Positions 1 through 6,955 of a stretch of 8,559 nucleotides of DNA are shown here, piece after piece. Source of the stretch: Syntrophaceae bacterium UBA4778 (GTDB lineage Bacteria > Desulfobacterota > Syntrophia > Syntrophales > UBA4778); the NCBI GenBank assembly GCA_002403175.1, contig DHHG01000055.1, forward strand, positions 1 to 8,559, given 5' to 3'. Positions within the stretch are counted from its first letter, which is position 1. Each line of letters begins with the position of its first letter. A model generated the notes under the pieces. It was not told the origin of the DNA and made no database searches. It saw nothing but the letters and a program-made list of their open reading frames with translations. The position numbers and the translations under genes are program-made.

Positions 1-2294
1 CGGACCCCATGAGCGCCATTCATCCTGATGATCAGGAACGTGTCAGGGAAAGCGCAATCAAAATCCTGAAAGGTGACGACCGTCAGGGAGCTTATGAATT
101 CCGGATTTTAGCAAAGAACGGTCCCCTGAGATGGGTTATGGGCACAGTCCGGTCCATTCAGATTGGGGGAGAAAGGGCTGTACTGGGGAACCTCGTCGAT
201 ATCACACAGCACAAAGAGGATAGAAGGCAACTTGAAAAATTGCAGGCTTCGGAATCCTCTATCCTGGCCTCTATTCCCCACGCGGTATTCGGTTTGGAAA
301 AGGATACGATCACTTTCGTTAACGATAATGTGGAAGCGGTGTTCGGCTGGAAACCGTCCGAGTTGGTCGGCCAAAACATGAGCGTTTTGTACCATGGACA
401 AGATAATTACTCGGCAATAGATAGAATCCATCTTGAACTGGAGAAAAAGGCGGTTTACTCCTTTGAATCCGACATTCCCTGCCTGCGCAAGGACGGCACG
501 GAGATCCTATGCCGAATCAGCTGTTCGAGAATGGGAGAAAAGGAGGAGCATAAAATTGTTGCCACCTTTGAGGATATTACCGAACGGAAAAAAGCCGAAG
601 AAGATCTGAAAGAATCGGAAAGGAGATTAAAAGATATCATTAATTTCCTTCCCGATCCGACCTTCGTCATCAATAACAAGGGCGAGGTTATTGCCTGGAA
701 CAGCGCGATAGAAACCCTTACTCAGATAAAATCCGCCACTATGCTTGGCCAAGGAAATTACGAGTACGCTGTACCGTTTTTTGGACAGAGAAGACCCATT
801 CTGATTGATCTTGTGATGTCCATTTCGCTCGATGATTGTAATCTTGAAGATATATACCAGAATTTGAAAAGACAGGGCCATGTCCTGGTTGGCGAATCCT
901 ATATTCAGGATCTGAACGGGAAAAGCGTATCCCTGGTGGGAACGGCAGCGGCCTTATTCGATTGTAAGGGCAATATCGTAGGTGCGATTCAATCCCTTAG
1001 GGATATTAGCGAACAGCGTCGAACAGAGAGAGCACAGCAAGAACTGGAAGCGGAATTGCTTCAATCCCAGAAAATGGAAGCAATCGGAACCCTTGCGGGA
1101 GGAATCGCTCACGATTTCAACAACCTGCTAATGGGAATCCAGGGATATACATCCCTCATGCTTCTCGGCATGGATTCCAGTCACCCCTTCTATAAAAAAT
1201 TGAGATCGATTGAAGAACAGGTTCAGAGCGGCGCCGACCTGGCGCATCAACTCCTCGGCTTCGCCCGCGGCGGCAGGTATGAGGTCAAACTGACGAACGT
1301 CAATGAAATCGTGCAAAAGACCGCAGGAATGTTCGGAAGGACAAGGAAAGAAATCACCATTAACAAAGATCTCAAAGAGGATATCTGGCTCATTGATGCA
1401 GATAAAGGACAGATCGAACAGGTTCTGCTGAATCTCTACGTAAACGCCTGGCAGGCAATGCCGGGTGGCGGTGAACTTTTCATCTCGACAGAAAATGTAT
1501 TCATAGATGAAACCTTTGTAATGCCCTTCCAGGTAAAGCCAGGCCTTTACATAAAGATCTCCGTGACGGACACGGGTGTCGGCATGGACAAGAAAACGAT
1601 GCAGAGGATATTCGAGCCGTTCTTTACGACACGTGAAATGGGGCGCGGAACGGGCCTCGGACTTGCATCGGTGTACGGCATTGTCAAAGGACATGGCGGC
1701 ATTATCAATGTATACAGCGAAAAAGGACACGGCGCGACGTTCAATATTTATCTTCCTGTATCGAAATCGCAGATCATATCCCTGGAAAACAAAGAAGAGC
1801 AGTTGGTTGGCGGTAAAGAAACCATTCTGGTCGTTGATGACGAGGAATCGGTTATTGACGTAAGCAGGGAAATCCTGGAGACGTTGGGATACAAGGTCAT
1901 TTTGGCCCTGAGCGGAAAAGAAGCAATCGATATCTACAGAACCGGAAGTCACGAAATTGATCTGGTCATTTTGGATATGATTATGCCCCAAATGAGCGGA
2001 GGCGCTGTTTTCGATGCCCTCAAAGCAATCAATCCGGATATCAAAGTTATCCTGGCAAGCGGGTACAGCATGAACGGGCAGGCCGCTTTGATCATGGAAC
2101 GTGGCTGCCGGGCATTTCTGCAAAAGCCATTCAGCATGGGAGAGCTATCAAATAAGGTCCGTGATGTCCTGAACTGCTCCGATAATGATTCCACTGAAAG
2201 GGCCGATGATGCACAGATTGGTGATTCCAACAAGGTGGTGAAAGCCGAGTTCGGGAAAAAGCCTGAATTGCGCTGGAATTTATCTCAGGAGTGA
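1..2294 (+). CDS. Hybrid sensor histidine kinase/response regulator, multi-PAS (5'-partial)
   Basis: A sensor kinase that should autophosphorylate on His and pass the phosphate to its own C-terminal receiver. The first ATG is at 9, but the frame is open to the window edge (codons for Asp-Pro precede it) and the first residues are the back half of a PAS fold (HPDDQERV), so the true start is probably upstream. Numbering from the ATG at 9: partial PAS/PAC 1-72; PAS 80-195, ending in the PAC motif DITERKKAEE; PAS 207-335, ending DISEQRR; HisKA with H-box GGIAHDFNNLL, phospho-acceptor His368; HATPase_c with N-box (N475, N479), G1 DTGVGM 521-526, F-box FEPFF and G2 GRGTGLGL 545-551; REC 605-720 with acidic pair D610/D611, phospho-acceptor D656, S684 and K706. 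All catalytic motifs are intact. A polar tail of about 40 residues follows. No membrane segment is visible, so this portion is cytoplasmic; the ligand of the PAS domains is unknown. It is probably co-transcribed with the response regulator 20 bp downstream. Confidence 0.95.
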   Translation, partial: DPMSAIHPDDQERVRESAIKILKGDDRQGAYEFRILAKNGPLRWVMGTVRSIQIGGERAVLGNLVDITQHKEDRRQLEKLQASESSILASIPHAVFGLEKDTITFVNDNVEAVFGWKPSELVGQNMSVLYHGQDNYSAIDRIHLELEKKAVYSFESDIPCLRKDGTEILCRISCSRMGEKEEHKIVATFEDITERKKAEEDLKESERRLKDIINFLPDPTFVINNKGEVIAWNSAIETLTQIKSATMLGQGNYEYAVPFFGQRRPILIDLVMSISLDDCNLEDIYQNLKRQGHVLVGESYIQDLNGKSVSLVGTAAALFDCKGNIVGAIQSLRDISEQRRTERAQQELEAELLQSQKMEAIGTLAGGIAHDFNNLLMGIQGYTSLMLLGMDSSHPFYKKLRSIEEQVQSGADLAHQLLGFARGGRYEVKLTNVNEIVQKTAGMFGRTRKEITINKDLKEDIWLIDADKGQIEQVLLNLYVNAWQAMPGGGELFISTENVFIDETFVMPFQVKPGLYIKISVTDTGVGMDKKTMQRIFEPFFTTREMGRGTGLGLASVYGIVKGHGGIINVYSEKGHGATFNIYLPVSKSQIISLENKEEQLVGGKETILVVDDEESVIDVSREILETLGYKVILALSGKEAIDIYRTGSHEIDLVILDMIMPQMSGGAVFDALKAINPDIKVILASGYSMNGQAALIMERGCRAFLQKPFSMGELSNKVRDVLNCSDNDSTERADDAQIGDSNKVVKAEFGKKPELRWNLSQE

Positions 2295-2297
2295 CCC

Positions 2298-2301
2298 GGA
2301 G
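2298..2301 (+). promoter_or_regulatory. Ribosome binding site of the single-domain response regulator
   Basis: GGAG sits just after the kinase stop codon (2292-2294) and 13 nt before the ATG at 2315. The spacing is longer than optimal, so the site is plausible but weak. No better purine-rich site is closer to this ATG. Confidence 0.4.
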
Positions 2302-2314
2302 ATAGTAGAAATAA

Positions 2315-2734
2315 ATGGAAAAAAAGATTTTGGTCGTTGATGATGAGGCATCCATCCGGGAATTGTTTGAAGATATCCTGGCATCATCAGGACACAAAAT
2401 ACTCTCAGCGGAAGGCGCCGAACAAGCGCTGGAAATCCTGAAAGCACAAACAATCGATGTCATTTTCCTTGATCTGAAATTGTTCGGCATGAACGGAATC
2501 GAATTATGCCGGCAGATTAGGACCTTTAACCCGATTTCATTGATTTACGCCATGACCGGATGGTCAGCCTTATATGAAATAGAGGAGTGCCGGGAAGCGG
2601 GTTTCGATGATCTCTTTACAAAACCGATCAAAACGGAAACCCTTTTCAAAGCAGTGGAAGATGCATTCGAAAAACTGAACCGCTGGAAGAAAAATTACCA
2701 ACCGAGTTCGCCTTATCTCAGCACCAAGGAATAA
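2315..2734 (+). CDS. Single-domain (CheY-like) response regulator
   Basis: A 139-residue protein made of one receiver domain (about 3-122) and a short polar C-terminal tail, with no output domain. Visible receiver residues are the acidic pair D9/D10, phospho-acceptor D53 at the end of strand 3, T81 (MTGWS) and K103-P104 (FTKPI), so it should be phosphorylatable. The loop after D53 reads DLKLFGMNG, where most receivers have DxxMPxMxG; the usual Pro is Phe57. The start at 2315 places the first beta strand (KKILVVDDE) directly at the N-terminus, as expected for the family. The gene follows the hybrid kinase by 20 bp on the same strand. The likely partner is that kinase, either as a second phosphate acceptor or as a phosphate sink or diffusible output; which one cannot be told from sequence. 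Confidence 0.95.
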   Translation: MEKKILVVDDEASIRELFEDILASSGHKILSAEGAEQALEILKAQTIDVIFLDLKLFGMNGIELCRQIRTFNPISLIYAMTGWSALYEIEECREAGFDDLFTKPIKTETLFKAVEDAFEKLNRWKKNYQPSSPYLSTKE

Positions 2735-2764
2735 ATCTCCCTATCCTAAAATTTCCTGCAGAAT

Positions 2765-2807
2765 TTCGAATACAAACGATATGAATTACCTTTAGCGTTT
2801 TTTCGAA
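2765..2807. repeat. Imperfect inverted repeat in the convergent gap (possible weak terminator)
   Basis: Between the convergent 3' ends, TTCGAA (2765-2770) pairs with TTCGAA (2802-2807), and further in AAACG (2774-2778) pairs with CGTTT (2796-2800). A 3-nt/1-nt internal loop separates the two stems, and the apical loop is about 17 nt. The right arm overlaps the last codons of the RND transporter gene (stop at 2792-2794). A T-run (2798-2803) lies inside the right arm rather than after the stem, and the stems are AT-rich, so this is not a textbook intrinsic terminator for either strand. It may act as a weak bidirectional transcription end or 3' stabilising structure. The rest of the gap (2735-2764) shows nothing else I can support. 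Confidence 0.3.
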
Positions 2808-5551
2808 CATCCTTCATCCGCCGATTTTTCCACACAGCAGGACAAATCCAATAAATACATAAAAGCCGGGAGGAAAATTACAGAGGCCAGTAGCACAGAG
2901 ATACTACCGATTGCGGCCAATAGCCCCAAGCTGAAAATCCCGTGATGAGATGAGATCATGAGACTGCCGAATCCTACTGTAGTGCTGAGACCTGCAAGAA
3001 TTACCCCCTTTGCCGTGCTGTCGGGCAGAAGCATTTCACGGCTGCAGTTGTTCTGGCGCCAACGCGATAGAACGATAATTCCATATTCCACGCCGGCCCC
3101 GACTATGAGAGGCAGAAAGAGTGTGTTGGCCAGGTTCAAATCCATTCCTAAGAGAGACATCAGTCCCAGAGTCCAGACCGTTCCGACCACCAAAGGAACG
3201 AGCGCAAGCAAGGTTAATTTTAAATTCCTAAAGACAATCAGGACGAAGAGAAAAATAAGAATAACAGCATAGATAGAAGCCTTGACACAGCTGTCGCGAA
3301 ACTCTTGCGTGAAAACAAAAAGGGTTACAGGATCGCCGATCGCATCCGGACTGATTTTCTTTATATCTTTCACGAATTGGCCGAGCGCTTTGGGCTGCCA
3401 TATATTTTCTTTTGGATAGACCCTGATGATGTATTTGTGACGGGCGGTAATATATCGATCACGCAAGGCCTTTGGAAGATCTTCAATCCGCATCGGACCG
3501 CTTTGTACATTCGCCTGCAAGATAGACAGCTTTGAGTTAAGGTCACTAAAAAAGGCCCTTTCAAATTTTCCGAGGACTCTTATTTCTCTATCACGGTATG
3601 GAGAATCGAAAACATTCTGCAATCTATCAATTATATTTCTGACCTCAGCCATTTGGCTGGCTATTTTTTCAGCTCCTGATTCAGAGGCAGCACCAGGTTT
3701 CATCTTGAATTTAATCCTGCTTAAGACTTCATTCAATTGAGCAAGATCAACCGGCTTTGAGGACGGTCTAAGTGGTTCTAAAGAATCCATAATAGGCCTG
3801 ATTTTTTTGAGAACAGCAATTTTTCTTTCCTGATGTCTGGGAAGCAGCGTTTCGATGCTTTCGATCCGGGATACTGTGGAAAGCTCCTCCAGTTCTTTGG
3901 TCTTCTTGCGAACTTCTTCCAGATCAGGGGCCATGATCTCTCCATAAATACTCGATGTTTCGGATCCTTCCAGCAGCTTTTTTTCCCAGATGACCGACTC
4001 GACATTGGGGGCCTGGAGGTTCAGCATATTAAGGTCAAAATGAACTCCTTTCGCCCCCCAGGTGGCTGCAGCCAATCCAGCCGTACTCAGAATCAGAATA
4101 AATGCTGTTCTTTTTCGGGTCATCCTGAAAAAAGCCCTGACCGGGGTCTCTTGGAGGGCAGTAGTGCGTTTAAAAAAATAACCTGAATCTCTTGATCCAA
4201 ATAATTGAACAAGACTCGGAAGCACGATCAAACTAGCCAATAACATGACAATCATTCCGAAAGTACAGATCAATCCCAGTTCGACAAGTCCCTTAAACCC
4301 TGTCAGGGCAAGGGGGAAAAAGGAGAGGGTCAGACTTATGCCCGCCAGAACGATCGCAGGACCTATCCTTCTTAATGTCGAACGGATGATTTCCTTCTTC
4401 ATGCCGGGTTGCAACAATTCTTCCTCTCTCATTCTGGAAAACCAGTGAGCTCCAAAATCAATTCCCAAACCGAGGAGAAGAGGTGCAAATGTGATAGAGA
4501 GGATATTCAAATGACCTATCAGCAGAGTGGTGATTCCAAAACTCCACGACAAGCCTATTATCAGGACGCTCATTTCCAGTAAGGGAATCCTGATTCCCCG
4601 TCTGAAGTAAATGAAGAGAACCGAAAGCCCAAATATGGAAATTAGTGTCGCCGTTTCCATATTGTCCTTTGCAGTTCGCATCTGATCGGCATTCAGAGCC
4701 TCTGCGCCTGTCACGGCCGCGCTGACGTCGGGGAAACGATTGTGCAATTCGGAAACAGCTTTCCTTAATGAGGTCAAAGAATGCCAGGTACCCGAGAATT
4801 CAGACCGGGTTGTGGGAGTCACAAAAAGGAGCAGATATTTTTTATTCTTCGTCCAGAAATAGCCTTCCGTAGGATCAATATCAAATGACTTTGTACTCAG
4901 AAATGTACTCCAGGGTGATATATATCGTTCCTCCCCTTCCAGAAATCTCAGCATTTCCTTCAGAGCAAGAATAAGAAAATCAAGATTACCCTTTAAATTT
5001 GGAGCCTGCGGGGCACCGTCCAGAAAGCCGGTAAATAATTCACCCACCATGCGGGATGCCATTTCCTGATTGAGCAAGTCAAAGAAACCAACCAATGTCG
5101 GGTTATCCGAAATCTGCCGAATAAATCCGATGTTCCCTTCGATATTTTCAGAAATTTTAAAGATGTCTTCCTCGTTCAGATAGAGAAGCGCCCACGGTTT
5201 GAACACATCGGGGTCTATACAATAAAAAATGTTCTGAAAATTTTCCTGATCCATTTCCAGAACAGGCGTGAGCGCATGTAGAAAATCAAGCGCACGTAAA
5301 GGATTGGGACCGTCTATCACAACGATAAAGGAATCCATTTGTTTGAACTGGCCGGTCTGCTCAGCAAGCTTGATCAGGTGTTCTTCAGGAGAGATCAGGT
5401 CTTTCTGACTTGTCTGGATGCCAATATTTTTTACTGTATAGAAGATGCAAAAGATCGCAAGGATAACGGCCGTGGCCAGAATAAGAGCGGGATGATTGAC
5501 CTGAAAGGAAAGAATCTTGTCGATGGCCCTTTGCAGTAGATGTACTCTCAC
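2792..5551 (-). CDS. hpnN: HpnN-like RND/MMPL-family lipid transporter
   Basis: A 919-residue inner-membrane transporter of the RND superfamily (MMPL branch), closest in layout to HpnN, which moves hopanoids toward the outer membrane. The fold is a duplicated half. TM1 is at about 21-40, a large periplasmic domain at 41-297, and TM2-6 at about 299-450. TM7 is at about 482-500, a second periplasmic domain at 501-755 and TM8-12 at about 757-900. HpnN-like signatures include FDLNMLNLQAPNVESV (505-520) at the start of the second periplasmic domain and the GDP/FRDS region before TM8. The proton-relay position is D365 (GLGIDFG, TM4), but E822 (GAGVEYG, TM10) in the second half. Residues 540-690 are rich in charged helix. 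The start is GTG; no later Met would keep TM1. The gene follows the TolC-like gene by 9 bp, and its GGTGA site overlaps that gene's stop. The substrate (hopanoid, other polycyclic lipid or phospholipid) is inferred from the family only; without hopanoid genes in view the symbol is by similarity. Confidence 0.9.
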   Translation of the reverse strand: MRVHLLQRAIDKILSFQVNHPALILATAVILAIFCIFYTVKNIGIQTSQKDLISPEEHLIKLAEQTGQFKQMDSFIVVIDGPNPLRALDFLHALTPVLEMDQENFQNIFYCIDPDVFKPWALLYLNEEDIFKISENIEGNIGFIRQISDNPTLVGFFDLLNQEMASRMVGELFTGFLDGAPQAPNLKGNLDFLILALKEMLRFLEGEERYISPWSTFLSTKSFDIDPTEGYFWTKNKKYLLLFVTPTTRSEFSGTWHSLTSLRKAVSELHNRFPDVSAAVTGAEALNADQMRTAKDNMETATLISIFGLSVLFIYFRRGIRIPLLEMSVLIIGLSWSFGITTLLIGHLNILSITFAPLLLGLGIDFGAHWFSRMREEELLQPGMKKEIIRSTLRRIGPAIVLAGISLTLSFFPLALTGFKGLVELGLICTFGMIVMLLASLIVLPSLVQLFGSRDSGYFFKRTTALQETPVRAFFRMTRKRTAFILILSTAGLAAATWGAKGVHFDLNMLNLQAPNVESVIWEKKLLEGSETSSIYGEIMAPDLEEVRKKTKELEELSTVSRIESIETLLPRHQERKIAVLKKIRPIMDSLEPLRPSSKPVDLAQLNEVLSRIKFKMKPGAASESGAEKIASQMAEVRNIIDRLQNVFDSPYRDREIRVLGKFERAFFSDLNSKLSILQANVQSGPMRIEDLPKALRDRYITARHKYIIRVYPKENIWQPKALGQFVKDIKKISPDAIGDPVTLFVFTQEFRDSCVKASIYAVILIFLFVLIVFRNLKLTLLALVPLVVGTVWTLGLMSLLGMDLNLANTLFLPLIVGAGVEYGIIVLSRWRQNNCSREMLLPDSTAKGVILAGLSTTVGFGSLMISSHHGIFSLGLLAAIGSISVLLASVIFLPAFMYLLDLSCCVEKSADEGCSKKR

Positions 5552-5560
5552 TTTTATTTT

Positions 5561-5565
5561 TCACC
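5561..5565 (-). promoter_or_regulatory. Ribosome binding site of the RND transporter, overlapping the upstream stop codon
   Basis: On the - strand GGTGA lies 9 nt before the GTG start at 5551 and includes the TGA stop (5563-5561) of the TolC-like gene. It supports the GTG start and suggests that translation of the transporter is coupled to termination on the upstream gene. Confidence 0.6.
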
Positions 5566-6955
5566 AGGTTTTCATGCCAGCAGCTAGTTCCAATTCGGCC
5601 ATGGAGAGATTGTATTTATATAAGGCTTCAATGTAGCTGCCCTGGGTCTGGCCGTATTTTTCTATCGCTCTCAACATCGCATCCGCGGTTTCGATTCCCA
5701 TATCGAAATCGGCCATGGCGGTGATTACCCATTTGCGGGCCGCCGTCGCGGCATTTTGATAGAAGCGAAGAGCCTCGCCGTATTCGAAATGGTCATGATA
5801 GCTCTTGGCTACCTGAATCGGGATGTTCATCTCAGCCGACCTTTTGGTATGAAAGAGCTTATTGTATTCAGCCCGCGCCTTCTCTACCCTTGCCTTGCTG
5901 ATCCCGAAATCAATATTCCATTTAGCTCCAGCTATAAACCCGGCATAAGCATGATTGAATTCATCTCGTATATATGGATTATCCAATGTATCGCGGCCTG
6001 GCGCCCCTGCAAGCGAAGCAATAAAAGCGGCAAAAAGCGACGGATACCGATCGCTGATTGCGGCCTTCACCATAGCATCCTGAGCCGAAAGCGCTTCAGC
6101 GAGCTGCTTAAATTCGGGACGTTGAAGAGCTGCTGAATCGATATAGGAGTTCAAAGCACTTAAATCTTGTTTTTGCGCCGGAAGCGTTTTTTCAACAGGC
6201 TCGAAATCGATACCAGGCGGCAACCCCATCATCGCCTTCAAAGCAAAATAAGCCACCCTGAGTCCTTTGCGGGCTTCCTCCTTGAAGCGCATGGATTCCG
6301 ATCGATATGCATCTATTCTATAGAGATCGCTCTCCGTCACATTAGAGGATTTCAGCTCCAGAAGACGGCGAATCCGGTTTTCGGCCTCACGGAAAAAATC
6401 TTCCGCTTCCGCTGCCGAGTCCAGCCCTAATTGCGCTACAATCAGACCATAATAAAGTTCTTTAGTCCGAAGGACGATCTGTGCTTTTTTATCCTCGATC
6501 TGAAACTCCTTGGCCCTTACACCATGAGTCGCAGCATCCTTGCGGTTTGACAATTTACCAAATGTATACAGGGGTTGCGTTGCAGTCAGATCAAGCCTGC
6601 CGAATATTCCGATCGTGGAAAAACTCAAACCGGGAGAAGGATCCGTTATCCTGCCGTCCACAATAAGAGGCTCTTTGGCATCCGTGACGGGGCCAACAAC
6701 GGCCGTGGTATCGATTTGCGGATAGTATCCTCCCTTCACCTGTTCCAAATCATATTTCGAGGAAAGAATATCGCTTTCAATTGCCCTGATATCGGGGTTT
6801 TGTGCAATTGCACGTGCAATTACTTCCTGAAGGCCCAGAACAAGTTTCCCTTTTGGATTCTCCCCTGCCGCTACCGTTTGAGAAACCGGGAAGAAAAAAA
6901 GGATCAGGCCTATGACAGCATGAATAGCGTATCCCTTAATCATTTTTTGTCTCAT
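5561..6955 (-). CDS. TolC-family outer-membrane efflux protein
   Basis: A 464-residue outer-membrane channel protein of the OEP/TolC family, whose members form trimeric beta-barrel plus periplasmic alpha-barrel exit ducts. Residues 1-30 are a Sec signal peptide: basic MRQKMIK, a hydrophobic core, and a VAA site before Gly31. There is no lipobox Cys. Repeat one begins at about 38 (LQEVIARAIAQNPDIRA), with YYPQ at about 77-80 and the strand region QPLYTFGKLSN (127-137). Repeat two runs from about 277, with DRYPSL and GAKWNIDFGISKARV near 343-357. It ends in an aromatic residue (GMKTW), compatible with barrel assembly signals. The frame is open further upstream to 7114, but that stretch lies inside the flippase-like gene, so I start at the ATG at 6955; ATG 6943 (MIKGY) is an alternative. 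The gene overlaps the flippase-like gene by 20 nt and precedes the RND gene by 9 nt, which makes it the likely outer-membrane partner of this operon. No periplasmic adaptor gene accompanies it here. Confidence 0.92.
   Translation of the reverse strand: MRQKMIKGYAIHAVIGLILFFFPVSQTVAAGENPKGKLVLGLQEVIARAIAQNPDIRAIESDILSSKYDLEQVKGGYYPQIDTTAVVGPVTDAKEPLIVDGRITDPSPGLSFSTIGIFGRLDLTATQPLYTFGKLSNRKDAATHGVRAKEFQIEDKKAQIVLRTKELYYGLIVAQLGLDSAAEAEDFFREAENRIRRLLELKSSNVTESDLYRIDAYRSESMRFKEEARKGLRVAYFALKAMMGLPPGIDFEPVEKTLPAQKQDLSALNSYIDSAALQRPEFKQLAEALSAQDAMVKAAISDRYPSLFAAFIASLAGAPGRDTLDNPYIRDEFNHAYAGFIAGAKWNIDFGISKARVEKARAEYNKLFHTKRSAEMNIPIQVAKSYHDHFEYGEALRFYQNAATAARKWVITAMADFDMGIETADAMLRAIEKYGQTQGSYIEALYKYNLSMAELELAAGMKTW

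Noticed and set aside
1128..2123. Long open reading frame (331 codons) on the - strand
   Set aside because: It is antisense to the kinase core, whose H, N, G1, F and REC motifs are all intact on the + strand. The translated antisense product has no recognisable domain, so it is a shadow.
2750..2767. AAATT/AATTT inverted repeat around CTGCAG after the response regulator
   Set aside because: Five AT pairs and no U-tract; not convincing as an intrinsic terminator.
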